64,000 nucleotides of DNA, taken from contig NZ_FOYT01000003.1 in NCBI RefSeq assembly GCF_900112175.1, positions 186,001 to 250,000 on the forward strand, in the 5' to 3' direction. Position 1 is the first letter of the stretch. Every line of letters starts with the position of its first letter. A model generated the notes under the pieces. The model searched no databases. It worked only from the letters and a program-made list of their open reading frames with translations, and had not been told where the DNA came from. This DNA is from Halogeometricum rufum (GTDB taxonomy: Archaea; Halobacteriota; Halobacteria; Halobacteriales; Haloferacaceae). A program made the translations under genes and the position numbers. Below are positions 52,029-60,529 of the stretch, in pieces.

Positions 52029-53372
52029 ATGACGTTAGCCACGGTTCCGCGGTACGACCCGAGGCGGACCGTCGAACGAGAGGGGAGTGCGGTCGTCGTG
52101 GGGGCGGGCATGGCCGGCCTGTTCGCCGCCCGCGTGTTGGCCGACGAGTTTCGGACGGTGACCGTCGTCGAACGGGACTCGCTCCCGGCGGACGCGACTG
52201 CTCGCGGCGGCGCCCCGCAGGGCCGACACGTTCACATCCTGCTGTCGGCCGGGCGTGCCACGCTGTCTGACCTCTTTCCGGGTTTCGGTGAGGACGTGGT
52301 CGCCGCGGGCGGACTGATAATCGACGGCGCGAGGGACCTGAAGCACTACGACGAAGGCGACTTCCTCGCCGACGGTACGGGTCGGATTCCGATATACACC
52401 GCCTCCCGACCCGTGTTCGAGCGAATCGTGCGCCGGCGAGTCGCCGACGTCGACGGGGTCGAACTCCGACCGAACTGCCGGTGGACGGACTACCTCACCG
52501 ACGGCGACGGCGTCGCCGGAGTTGCGGTCGCGCCGGCCGACGGCGAGACGAGGACACTCGCGGCCGACCTGGTCGTGGACGCGACCGGCCGGACCTCCCG
52601 CACCCCGGCGTGGTTGGCGGACCACGGCTTCGAACGCCCCGAAACCGACGAGGTGCGCGTCGACATCGCGTACAGTACGGCCCGCCTCGAACGCGACGCC
52701 GGTGAACGTCGCATGCTGTTCGTCCCCCCGTCTCCGCCCCGCACCCGCGGCGGCGCGGCGTTCCCCATCGAGGACGACCGCTGGCAAGTCACTCTGTTCG
52801 GCCTGCACGGCGACCACCCGCCCGCCGACGTCGACGGCCTGACCGACTTCGCCGCGAGCCTCCCGATACCCCACCTCGAACGACTCCTCGATGCGCGACC
52901 CCTCGCGAGCGAGGACGTGGCTCACTACCCGTTTCCGACCAGCCTCAGGCGCCACTACGAGGACCTCGACGAGTTCCCGGACGGTCTGCTCGTCGTCGGC
53001 GACGCCGTCTCGAGCTTCAACCCCATCTACGGACAGGGGATGACGGTCGCCGCCCTCGAAGCGCTGACGCTGCACCACACGCTCGCCGGCGGCCGCGAGA
53101 ACCTCGCCGCTCGCTTCTTCGAGGACGCGACGGCAGTCGTCGACACGGCGTGGACGCTCGCGGTCGGTGCGGACTTCGCGTTCGAGGAGACCGACGGGCC
53201 GAGACCCCGCGGGACCGGCCTGACGAACCGCTACCTCGCCCGACTGATTCGGGCGGCGCACACCGACAGCGCCCTCCGTGACGCGTTCAGCCGCGTGCTC
53301 ATGATGGAACGGCCGCCGGAGACGCTGTTCCGTCCCGGCGTCCTCTGGCGCGTGTTCGGCCCGACCGGGTGA
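52029..53372 (+). CDS. FAD-dependent monooxygenase/geranylgeranyl-reductase-like flavoprotein
   Basis: 447-residue flavoprotein of the PHBH/GGR-like fold. GAGMAGLFAARVL dinucleotide motif (near residue 24), the ASRPVFERIVRRR segment (near 127) that precedes the second strand, DATGRTS (near 190) and GDAVSSFNPIYGQGM (near 325), the FAD ribityl motif. It could hydroxylate or reduce an isoprenoid or aromatic substrate. A TATA-like TTTTAAC lies about 40 bases upstream. No clear operon partner; substrate unknown. Confidence 0.85.
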   Translation: MTLATVPRYDPRRTVEREGSAVVVGAGMAGLFAARVLADEFRTVTVVERDSLPADATARGGAPQGRHVHILLSAGRATLSDLFPGFGEDVVAAGGLIIDGARDLKHYDEGDFLADGTGRIPIYTASRPVFERIVRRRVADVDGVELRPNCRWTDYLTDGDGVAGVAVAPADGETRTLAADLVVDATGRTSRTPAWLADHGFERPETDEVRVDIAYSTARLERDAGERRMLFVPPSPPRTRGGAAFPIEDDRWQVTLFGLHGDHPPADVDGLTDFAASLPIPHLERLLDARPLASEDVAHYPFPTSLRRHYEDLDEFPDGLLVVGDAVSSFNPIYGQGMTVAALEALTLHHTLAGGRENLAARFFEDATAVVDTAWTLAVGADFAFEETDGPRPRGTGLTNRYLARLIRAAHTDSALRDAFSRVLMMERPPETLFRPGVLWRVFGPTG

Positions 53373-53521
53373 GTCGCCGACCGCGGGCCGTCCACTCGTC
53401 GCCGTCGTCGACCCTGTCCGCAGTCGGGGACCCCCCACCGCTTCGTCCCCGGCGACCGCCGATTCTCAGCGTCGGGGAAGCGCCCGCACTATCTAACTCG
53501 ACAGCGGTCGTACGCTTGCAC

Positions 53522-53926
53522 ATGAGCACAGAAAACACACTCAAGAACGCGGTCATCGGCGCAGTCGTCACCGTCGCGCTCTCCTTTACGGCCGTCTCCC
53601 CGGTGCTCGGCGGAGGCGTCGCCGGCTACCTCCAGCGCGAGTCTCCCAAGCGCGGCGCGAGAATCGGCGCCATCTCCGGCGCAATCGCGAGTCTCCCGTT
53701 CTTCCTCGTCCTCGTCCTCGGTCTGGTCACGCTGTTCGGGACCGCGATGGGGGGGTTCGGCGTCCCCGGCGGGGTGGAACTGGTCATCATCTTCCTCGTC
53801 GTCCTCCCGCTCCTGTTCGCCTGGAACGTCGGACTGAGCGCCCTCGGCGGCTACCTCGGCGCGTATCTCCGCTCGGAACGGCAGTCGGCCAGCGGTGAGA
53901 CGGTGCCGCCGGACTCCGGCTACTGA
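53522..53926 (+). CDS. DUF5518-like small membrane protein
   Basis: 134-residue protein with about three membrane helices (about 9-31, 44-74 and 80-115) rich in Gly and Ala; the pattern GGGVAGYLQR-x5-GARIGA is typical of the haloarchaeal DUF5518 group. Function unknown. Its 3' end overlaps the convergent receiver gene by 7 bases. Confidence 0.7.
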   Translation: MSTENTLKNAVIGAVVTVALSFTAVSPVLGGGVAGYLQRESPKRGARIGAISGAIASLPFFLVLVLGLVTLFGTAMGGFGVPGGVELVIIFLVVLPLLFAWNVGLSALGGYLGAYLRSERQSASGETVPPDSGY

Positions 53927-54363
53927 GCGGGCCCGCTGTCCCGCTTCGAACCGTCCGTCACCGCCTGAGCAATCGGCCGACTCGCCCGCTCACGTTCCAG
54001 GGCGGCGTCGACGGCGTCGAGGAGTCGGTCGCGACAGACCGGTTTTGTGAGGTAACACGAGACGTCTTCCGCTCCGAGGTCAGCGTCCGGTTCGTTCCCG
54101 CTCACGACGACGACCGCCCCGGCAAAGCCGTCTTTCGAGAGCGCGCGGACGACTTCGCCCCCCGAGACGAGGGGCATCTCGCGGTCCAGAACGACGGCGT
54201 CGGCGGCGGGCGTGACCAGTTCCAACGCCTCCCGCCCGTCGGCCGCCGCGCGAACGTCCCACGCCGACCGCGCCGACAACCACAGTTCGAACGTCTCGCG
54301 GAGGTCCTCGTCGTCGTCGGCGACCACGACGGTCGTCTCTCGGCCCGCGGGGGGGTTGCTCAT
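53920..54363 (-). CDS. Stand-alone response regulator receiver
   Basis: 147-residue receiver domain. The acidic pocket is DDDED (near residues 16-20), the phosphoacceptor Asp is in VVLDREMPL (near 60), the switch Ser is in VVSGN (near 88) and the Lys in CYLTKPV (near 108). There is no output domain; the last 25 residues are a flexible tail. Such proteins in haloarchaea relay phosphate or regulate by protein contact. No histidine kinase gene is adjacent. Confidence 0.88.
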   Translation of the reverse strand: MSNPPAGRETTVVVADDDEDLRETFELWLSARSAWDVRAAADGREALELVTPAADAVVLDREMPLVSGGEVVRALSKDGFAGAVVVVSGNEPDADLGAEDVSCYLTKPVCRDRLLDAVDAALERERASRPIAQAVTDGSKRDSGPAQ

Positions 54364-54459
54364 CGTAACCGAACGTCCTCCGCCATCCGCATAGGGTGTT
54401 CTCTTGTCGAGACCGGCGCTTTATAAGTGATTTATCAGCGGCTTATGTGTGCAGTCCCG

Positions 54460-55122
54460 TCAGTTCGTCCCGCCTCTCGTCGACGCCGACAGGACGTTCT
54501 CCAGCACCTTCTGTTCGGCCCGACGCAGGCGGTCCGAGAACGCCTGCTGCGTGATGCCCAGTTCCTCGGCCATCTCCGACATGTCCGTCTCCTGCGGCGT
54601 GTCGAAGTACCCGCGCTTGAGTGCGATGACGAGTGCCTCTCGCTGTTTGGGCGTGAGTCCGAAGTTCCGCCCGCGGAGGCTCTCCTCGGTGAGCGTGTAC
54701 GTGCGCTCGATGTGGATGGGGATGTCGCGTTCCGTACAGAAGTTGTAGAAGTCCGCGACGTGTTCGTGGTCGAGGAATCGCAGTTGGAAGTACCACTCCT
54801 CGGAGCCCTCTCCCTCCAGAATCGTCCCGCCCGTCGCGACGATGCCGTTGAGGAGGTCCTCGTACTCGCCGGTCCACTCGACTCGGTAGAGCGTGTGGTC
54901 GCCCATCTGGTCGACGACCGAGAGGTTCTGCACGTACTCGCTGGCGTCGACGTCGGCTTTCAACCGCTCCGGTTGCTCACCGACGACCCAGAAGAACGGA
55001 ATCACGGTGTTCTCCATCGGGATGATTCGCTCGAGTTGGACCTGTCTGTCGGACGCACTGCTCAGTGCGCGACCGAGTGCGAACTCGTCCCACGCGAGCG
55101 TGAACTCCAGGATGACTGTCAC
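54460..55122 (-). CDS. HTH-10 family (bat-like) transcriptional regulator
   Basis: 220-residue regulator with an N-terminal bacterioopsin-activator-like sensor (residues 1-150) and a C-terminal HTH-10 domain (about 157-212: LTPKQREALVIALKRGYFD then MAEELGITQQAFSDRLRRAE). Begins at a GTG at 55122 with the typical VILEFTLAWDEFALG. The ligand is unknown. Spaced about 100 bases from the receiver gene and 106 bases from the small HTH gene, on the same strand. Confidence 0.88.
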   Translation of the reverse strand: MTVILEFTLAWDEFALGRALSSASDRQVQLERIIPMENTVIPFFWVVGEQPERLKADVDASEYVQNLSVVDQMGDHTLYRVEWTGEYEDLLNGIVATGGTILEGEGSEEWYFQLRFLDHEHVADFYNFCTERDIPIHIERTYTLTEESLRGRNFGLTPKQREALVIALKRGYFDTPQETDMSEMAEELGITQQAFSDRLRRAEQKVLENVLSASTRGGTN

Positions 55123-55228
55123 AGTGGGTATAGGGCGGGCGAGGGGAGGACCCTTTTGTTCACAGTCAGCGACTGCGAATCGGCCGAAGATATCTCGAAC
55201 TGCGAGATAGGGACCGACGCAGACCGCG

Positions 55229-55576
55229 TCAGTTCGATCCGTCTCCGTACGCGGCGAGTACGTCCCGCACTCGCCCGCCGTCTTCCCGGCGCCGAACCCG
55301 CGCCGTCGTCTGCGTGGTCTCGTACGTTATCAACCCGGATTCGTGCAGTTTCGGGAGGTCGACGTGGTGCAGACGCAGCCGAACCTGCTCGTTCGACCGT
55401 CCGTTCGCCTCGCGTTGCCGCTCCGAGAGGAAGTCCGTCAGTTCAGTTAGTGTCGCCGTCGTTCGGTCGTCCGCCTGGAAGTACTCGAGGACGCGCCGCC
55501 GACTCTCGCTGGCGAGTGCCGCGAACAGGTCGTCGACCGCTCCGGCGTCGCTCGAAGTCCGCTTCTGATTCTTCAC
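55229..55576 (-). CDS. ArsR-like winged helix protein (DUF7344 type)
   Basis: 115-residue protein. A winged helix occupies residues 12-95: DLFAALASESRRRVLEYF, then the HHVDLPKLHESGLITYE wing, as in the common haloarchaeal DUF7344 regulators. A GTG start at 55576 is inferred because no ATG precedes the domain in this frame; the long open frame upstream is a shadow of the permease gene. Its target is unknown. It diverges from the permease gene, which it may control. Confidence 0.75.
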   Translation of the reverse strand: MKNQKRTSSDAGAVDDLFAALASESRRRVLEYFQADDRTTATLTELTDFLSERQREANGRSNEQVRLRLHHVDLPKLHESGLITYETTQTTARVRRREDGGRVRDVLAAYGDGSN

Positions 55577-55714
55577 GTTGTGTATTTCTCGTCTGCTCGG
55601 GGGTGTAGGTGAACTGGCTGTTGGAACAACCGTTTTATCCGATACGTCCGCGTCGCCGGTCAATCGCCCCCGGCAACTAAGACGTTCGGCGACGCACGTT
55701 CTCCGAGAGAGACC

Positions 55715-57016
55715 GTGCGATTCGTCGAGTTCCTCCGCGCGCGCCAATGGTCGACGGTGTTCGGCTACCTCCTGTTCGTCGCGCTCATGGTCGCCGGCTA
55801 CTACTACAACATCACGTTCGTCCAACTCGGGCTCATCGACCTCGGCGTCCGACTGGTCGGGATGACGGAGACGGCCGTCTCCGCGTGGATGGCCGGACTG
55901 GCGCTGTGTACGCTGGTCGTCGCCGTCGCGACGGGCGTGACGATGGACCGACGCGGGTGGAGTACGGACCTGCGGACGAAGTTCAGACTGCTGTTCGGCG
56001 TCGTCGTCGTCCAGTTCGTACTGACGCTCGTCGCGCCGTCGATTCGGTCGGTCCCCGGCTTCGGCGCGTGGGTCGTCGCCGCCTCGGTCGGACTCGGCGT
56101 CGGGTTCCCCGTCTCGTTCTCGCTGGCCATCGACTTGATTCCGGTCGCGGACCGCGGCCACGTCGCCGCCGCCATCACGGCTATCGCGTACTTCGCCGCG
56201 AACGCCTATCCGCTCTCTTGGTCGGTCGACGTGTTCAGTCGGTTGCTGGTCGCCGCGATGCTGCCCGGCCTCCTCGTCCTCGGCGTCCTCGCCTCTGGCC
56301 GGGTCGCCGCCGTCGAGGCCGTCGTCTCGGAACTGGCCGACCAGCACCGCGCGTTCGGAACCGGGCGGTTCTGCCGCCCGACGCCCGTTCGACTGCGGAG
56401 TTTCGCCTTCGCCGTCCCCCTCGTGCTGATGTTCGGCGTGTTCTTCGTCGACAGTCTGGGGTTCCTCCGCATCATCGACACGCCGGCGCTCCTGCTCAGT
56501 TCGTGGCAGTCGCCCGCGCTCTCGACGCGACTGCTCATCGCCGCGGCGCACGTCGTCGGCGCCGCGATGGCCGGCGTCCTCTACGTCAACTTCGACCTCG
56601 AACGGGTCTTCCTGTGGACGTTCGCGCTGTTCGCCCTGACGCACGTCCTCTACACCTCGGACCTCCGACTCGCGTCGACGTTCCCCACGCTCGCCACCGC
56701 GGGGCCGTCGCCGCTGAATCCGATGTTCTACGCGGTGGCGGTGAGTTTCTACACCACGCTCAACTTCGCGCTGTGGCCGGACCTCTCGACGGCGGCCAGC
56801 GTCGGAACCCACTCGGCGGTCGGTATCGGCGTCGCCGGATGGCTCGCCACCTTCCTCAGCACCGCGCTCTCGCTGTATTTCGCGGCGGCCGACCTCACGC
56901 TCCTGTCGCACCTCAACGTCGTGCAGGCGCTCTCGCTCCTGCTCCTGTTCGGACTCGCCGTCGGGGTGTACGCGCGCCGCGTCCTCGGACTCGTCAGGGA
57001 GGGTGCCGCCGCGTGA
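55715..57016 (+). CDS. Polytopic membrane protein, MFS-like
   Basis: 433-residue protein with about 12 hydrophobic segments. The layout (DRRGWSTDLRTKFR loop near 90-103; a central cytoplasmic loop near 205-235) resembles a major facilitator transporter, but I do not see a diagnostic family motif. It starts at a GTG and its stop overlaps the GTG of the next gene (GTGA), so the two proteins are co-translated. Substrate unknown. Confidence 0.65.
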   Translation: MRFVEFLRARQWSTVFGYLLFVALMVAGYYYNITFVQLGLIDLGVRLVGMTETAVSAWMAGLALCTLVVAVATGVTMDRRGWSTDLRTKFRLLFGVVVVQFVLTLVAPSIRSVPGFGAWVVAASVGLGVGFPVSFSLAIDLIPVADRGHVAAAITAIAYFAANAYPLSWSVDVFSRLLVAAMLPGLLVLGVLASGRVAAVEAVVSELADQHRAFGTGRFCRPTPVRLRSFAFAVPLVLMFGVFFVDSLGFLRIIDTPALLLSSWQSPALSTRLLIAAAHVVGAAMAGVLYVNFDLERVFLWTFALFALTHVLYTSDLRLASTFPTLATAGPSPLNPMFYAVAVSFYTTLNFALWPDLSTAASVGTHSAVGIGVAGWLATFLSTALSLYFAAADLTLLSHLNVVQALSLLLLFGLAVGVYARRVLGLVREGAAA

Positions 57017-57888
57017 CGCCGACCGAGGTCATTCCGTTGCTGGTCCTCGTCCTCCTCCTCGTCTCCGCGGGCGGCGCGGACGTCGAGCAGATGTCGGTGA
57101 CGTTCGAGGGTGACCGCGCCGTCGAGGCGGTGGACGACGTCCTCGTCGTCGCCGGCGGGAACACCACCGTCGCGGCCGACGCGTCCGTCGAGGGCGACGT
57201 CTACGTCGCCGGCGGGTCGGTCCGAGTCGACGGCCGCGTGGACGGCGACGTGACGGTGCTTGCGGGTCGACTCTCGGTCGCCGAGGGGGCGACGGTCACC
57301 GGAACCGTCCAGCGCATCGCCGGCGGGGCGGCGATTTCCGACGGTGCGAGGGTGGGCGAGGTGTCCGCGCTCGACCCGCCGACGCCGGCGAACTCGCCGA
57401 CGAGAGCCGTCGTCACGTTCCTGTTGCAGTTCTCGGCGCTCGGCGCCGTCGGCTGGTGGGTCGCCCGCCGCCGCCCGGCGATGCTGGACACCGTCGGGCA
57501 CTCGATAACCCGACACACGGTCGTCAGCGGCGTCGTCGGCGCACTGGCCGGCGCGACGCTCCTCGTCCTGTTCGTCTACATGGCGTTCACGCTGCTGTTG
57601 CTCCCGCTCAGCGTCGTCGGTCTCGGCGCGCAACTGCTCGTCGTCGCCTACGCGCAGGTCGCCTTCGGCTACCTCGTCGGAGAGCGACTGCCCATCGACC
57701 GCACCGACGTGGCCACCGTCGTCGGCGTCGGCGCGTTCCTCCTCGGACTGCGACTGCTCGGCGAACTCCCCGTAGTCGGCGGACTGGTCCAGTTCGCCCT
57801 CGTCGTCGTCGGGTTCGGTGCCGTGCTGAACACGTACTTCGGGCTCCAGCGGTTCGAACCGGCGACGATTCCCCGCGCCGACGACTGA
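57013..57888 (+). CDS. Bactofilin-like domain fused to membrane segments
   Basis: 291-residue protein. After a signal-like helix (1-22), residues 38-115 form a right-handed beta-helix-like repeat with the pattern EGDVYVAGGSV, DGDVTVLAG, EGATVTGTV, like polymer-forming bactofilins. Three or four membrane helices follow (about 125-285). The repeat face is probably outside the cell. GTG start overlaps the stop of the permease gene. It may organise or gate that permease; this is inference. Confidence 0.75.
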   Translation: MTPTEVIPLLVLVLLLVSAGGADVEQMSVTFEGDRAVEAVDDVLVVAGGNTTVAADASVEGDVYVAGGSVRVDGRVDGDVTVLAGRLSVAEGATVTGTVQRIAGGAAISDGARVGEVSALDPPTPANSPTRAVVTFLLQFSALGAVGWWVARRRPAMLDTVGHSITRHTVVSGVVGALAGATLLVLFVYMAFTLLLLPLSVVGLGAQLLVVAYAQVAFGYLVGERLPIDRTDVATVVGVGAFLLGLRLLGELPVVGGLVQFALVVVGFGAVLNTYFGLQRFEPATIPRADD

Positions 57889-58010
57889 CCGCTCCGCGCC
57901 GCCGTCTGCGGGTACCGCCTCGACGGAACGCGGCGACGGCCGTCCGGCGTGCTGGCGAGCGACGTTCCGTGCGACCTCCGGCTCGAAAAACCGCGGCCAG
58001 CGCCGGGTCT

Positions 58011-58033
58011 AACAGACGAAACGAGGGGGGCCC
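58011..58033 (+). repeat. Orphan origin recognition box
   Basis: AACAGACGAAACGAGGGG core plus GG and CCC, identical in its first 20 bases to ORB 6 of the origin, but 37 kb away. It sits between two convergent genes (57888 and 58124). Confidence 0.8.
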
Positions 58034-58123
58034 TTCGGCCGGCGGGAGGGGAGGTGGCGGCCGTCCGCCGTCTCGGTCGTCCCGCCCGCCCGTCCGTCGG
58101 TCGGTGCCCCTGCGCTGCGTCCG

Positions 58124-59506
58124 TCAGTCGGACGCCGTCGCGGCTTCGGTCTCCGACTCGGAGTCGGACTCGCCCTCGAACAGGGGCGTGTCGAGCAAGT
58201 CAGTGTAGTCGACGTGGTCGGTCCGCGACTGGTACTCCTTCGCGAGTTCAACGAGTTTCAGGTCGGCGAACGCCCGCCCGGTGAATATCAGCGCCGTGGG
58301 CACGCCCTCGTCGTCGAAGCCGTTCGGAATCGAGATACCGGGGAGACCGGCGACGTTCGCCGCACCGCCGATGGACCGGTTCGGGAGGACCATCGCGTCG
58401 TACGGGGCGAGCGTCTCGTCCAGTCGCTTCTGCACGAGTCGGCGGACGCGGTTCGCCGTGACGTAGTCCTTCGCGAGGATGGTGTCGTAGGCGTAGCCGC
58501 CGATGCTACCCTGCGGCGACGTCAACTCCTGCACTCGACCGGACTCTATCAGGTCGTCGAACACCGACCCCGCCTCCGCGAACAGCACGGTGCTCGCCGT
58601 CTCCTCGTACGGGAGGTCCGGCAGTTCGACCGTCTCTATCTCCGCGAACTCCTCCAGCGTCTCCATCGACCGCTGGAACTGCTCGTCGTCCAGCGCGCTC
58701 TCCAGCGTCGCGAGTTTCGGCGTGTCGGGGAGGGCCGCGAGTTCGTGAATCGTCTCCATCTTATCGACCGAGGTGTGGTCCTTCGGGTCCGGGCCGGCGA
58801 TGGTCTCGAAGACGAGCCGACAGCCCTCCGCGGACCGGCACATCGGCCCGAGTTTGTCCATCGTGTAGGACAGCGCCATCGCCCCGTATCGGCTGACGAC
58901 GCCGTACGTCGGGCGGAGTCCCGACAGGCCGCAGTTGCCCGACGGGGAGAAAATCGAGCCCCACGTCTCCGACCCGATGGAGAAGCCGACCAGACCGGCG
59001 GCCGTCGCAGAGCCCGGACCGCTGGAGGAGCCACCGCTCCACACGTCCGTGTTCCACGGCGTGTAGCCCGTCCCGGTGAACGTCATCGCGTCGGGCGAGT
59101 AGCCCATCCCACCGGCGAGTTCGACCATCGCCAGTTTCGCGACCAGCACGGCGCCGGCCTCGTCGAACCGCTCGATTATCGTCGCGTCGTAGTCGAACTC
59201 CTGGTCGCGGTACGGCGCCGCCCCCCAGGTCGTCTCGTAGCCGTCGACGGCTATCAGGTCCTTGACGCCGTACGGGATGCCGTGGAGCGGCCCCCGGTCG
59301 GTGCCGTTTCGCAACTCCTCGTCCGCGCGCTTGGCCGCCTCCAGCGCGCGGTCGCGGGTCAGCGTCACGACAGCGTTCAGTTTCGGTCCGACGCGCTCCA
59401 GTCGGTCGAGGTACGCTCGGGTCAGTTCCTCCGAGGTGACCCGGCCGGCTCTGAGGTGGTCGCCCAGTTCGGGAACCGTGTCGAACAGCGTCTCCTCGGA
59501 GACCAT
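58124..59506 (-). CDS. Amidase signature family amidohydrolase
   Basis: 460-residue amidase. The Ser-cis-Ser-Lys triad is visible: Lys in GVKDL (near residue 81), cis-Ser in GGSSSGPGSA (near 158), and nucleophile Ser in GSETWGSIFSP (near 180). The usual IRxPA after the nucleophile is changed to IFSPSG. The ATG at 59506 overlaps the stop of a small Tat-exported protein (TGATG), so they are one operon. The amidase itself has no signal peptide. Substrate unknown. Confidence 0.9.
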   Translation of the reverse strand: MVSEETLFDTVPELGDHLRAGRVTSEELTRAYLDRLERVGPKLNAVVTLTRDRALEAAKRADEELRNGTDRGPLHGIPYGVKDLIAVDGYETTWGAAPYRDQEFDYDATIIERFDEAGAVLVAKLAMVELAGGMGYSPDAMTFTGTGYTPWNTDVWSGGSSSGPGSATAAGLVGFSIGSETWGSIFSPSGNCGLSGLRPTYGVVSRYGAMALSYTMDKLGPMCRSAEGCRLVFETIAGPDPKDHTSVDKMETIHELAALPDTPKLATLESALDDEQFQRSMETLEEFAEIETVELPDLPYEETASTVLFAEAGSVFDDLIESGRVQELTSPQGSIGGYAYDTILAKDYVTANRVRRLVQKRLDETLAPYDAMVLPNRSIGGAANVAGLPGISIPNGFDDEGVPTALIFTGRAFADLKLVELAKEYQSRTDHVDYTDLLDTPLFEGESDSESETEAATASD

Positions 59507-59871
59507 CAGTACGACCCCCTGTAGGCCCGAAAGGTCAGCGCCATGTCGTCGCCGTTCTCCAGTTCGACCCCGTCGAGTGCCTGCGCGCGGCGGACGTTGC
59601 CGGCGACGTCGTCCGCCAGTTCGTCGAGGTCCGCGTCGGCGAGTTGGTCGCCGTACCGCGCCCCGAGGTAGTCGAGCAGTTCCCGCGTCCCGACCGGCCG
59701 GTCCGGCCGCTCCTCGTCGCCGTCCTCGTCCCCCTCCTCGGAGTCGGTCTCTTCGTCTTCGTCGGCGACCGCAGCGCCGGAGAACGCTCCCGCCCCCGCG
59801 ACTGCGGTGAGCAGTTGCATGGCCGACCGACGACTGAGCAAGTGGTCCGTTCGGTGATTCTGGTCTGTCAT
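59506..59871 (-). CDS. Small Tat-exported protein coupled to the amidase
   Basis: 121-residue protein with a twin-arginine signal (SRRSAMQLLTAV, residues 13-24, followed by a hydrophobic stretch to about residue 35), a very acidic linker (about 37-58) and a short helical domain (about 62-115, ELLDYLGARYGDQLADADL). Reminiscent of the small subunits that ride with Tat-exported enzymes, but no family is assigned. Co-translated with the amidase. How an apparently cytoplasmic amidase works with an exported partner is unclear. Confidence 0.75.
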   Translation of the reverse strand: MTDQNHRTDHLLSRRSAMQLLTAVAGAGAFSGAAVADEDEETDSEEGDEDGDEERPDRPVGTRELLDYLGARYGDQLADADLDELADDVAGNVRRAQALDGVELENGDDMALTFRAYRGSY

Positions 59872-60116
59872 CTCGATGACCGATTCGACACATTCGGCAC
59901 GCACAGTTAGTTTTTCTGTGGAAATACTAGTGACATTCTTGTGAAATATTAGGAATAACTGTCTGATTCCGACACTTTCGGGCGTCGTATATTCACGGCT
60001 GTGAACGAACGCCGCGCGTCTCGAAGAGTCGGAGATACTGACACGACCGTCGTCGATTTCGCGTTCGAACTGTCCGAAGACGGGGCGCACGCTCATTAAT
60101 TTGACAAACGTTTTTG

Positions 60117-60131
60117 TTTGGCCTACCTAAA
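60117..60131. promoter_or_regulatory. Iron-box-like operator (nifU, distal)
   Basis: TTTGG-CCTA-CCTAAA, close to the TTTAGG-N4-CCTAAA palindrome recognised by haloarchaeal DtxR/Idr-type regulators. Confidence 0.55.
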
Positions 60132-60146
60132 AACACGTTCGTACGG

Positions 60147-60161
60147 TTTAGGCTACCCAAA
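60147..60161. promoter_or_regulatory. Iron-box-like operator (nifU, proximal)
   Basis: TTTAGG-CTAC-CCAAA, immediately upstream of the TATA box (TTTATCA, 60171-60177) that precedes the ATG by 26-32 bases. The site is 16 bases from the distal one. Confidence 0.6.
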
Positions 60162-60202
60162 CAGCATACATTTATCACAATTGGCGATAGAAGACTACGT
60201 GT

Positions 60203-60529
60203 ATGAGCGCTCAAAGCCTCGAACGACAGACGCGGAACTACCTGAGCAACAACGTCCCGCAGATTCAGGAGCACGGCGGGCACTTCGAGATAGAGGACGT
60301 GGACGAGGAGTCCGGCGAAGTGACGGTCGCCATCGGCGGCGCCTGCTCCGGGTGCGGCATCGCCCCGATGACGATGCGGGCCATCCGACACCGCCTCCCC
60401 GACGAGGTGGACGACGTCTCGAAGGTGACGGTCCGACGCGCCGGCGGGCCGCGGGCGGCCGTGATGCCGAACAAGACCGAAGAGATGGAGGAGATGGACG
60501 AGTACCAGGACTACTCGCCGCCGTTCTGA
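60203..60529 (+). CDS. nifU: NifU C-terminal-like Fe-S scaffold protein
   Basis: 108-residue NifU/Nfu domain protein. The cluster-binding CxxC is in GGACSGCGIAP (near residues 46-56), and the rest of the fold (NYLSNNVPQIQEHGG, then VTVRRAGG) is typical. It assembles or carries Fe-S clusters. Two iron-box-like operators and a TATA box precede the ATG, so expression probably responds to iron. Its 3' end overlaps the opposing DtxR-family gene by 19 bases. The Met-rich acidic tail is a halophilic addition. Confidence 0.9.
   Translation: MSAQSLERQTRNYLSNNVPQIQEHGGHFEIEDVDEESGEVTVAIGGACSGCGIAPMTMRAIRHRLPDEVDDVSKVTVRRAGGPRAAVMPNKTEEMEEMDEYQDYSPPF

Larger units (their letters stand above)
59872..60202. 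other. Intergenic region with the nifU control elements
   Basis: 331 bases between divergent genes; the left 240 bases show nothing recognisable, the right end holds two iron-box-like operators and a TATA box. Confidence 0.6.
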
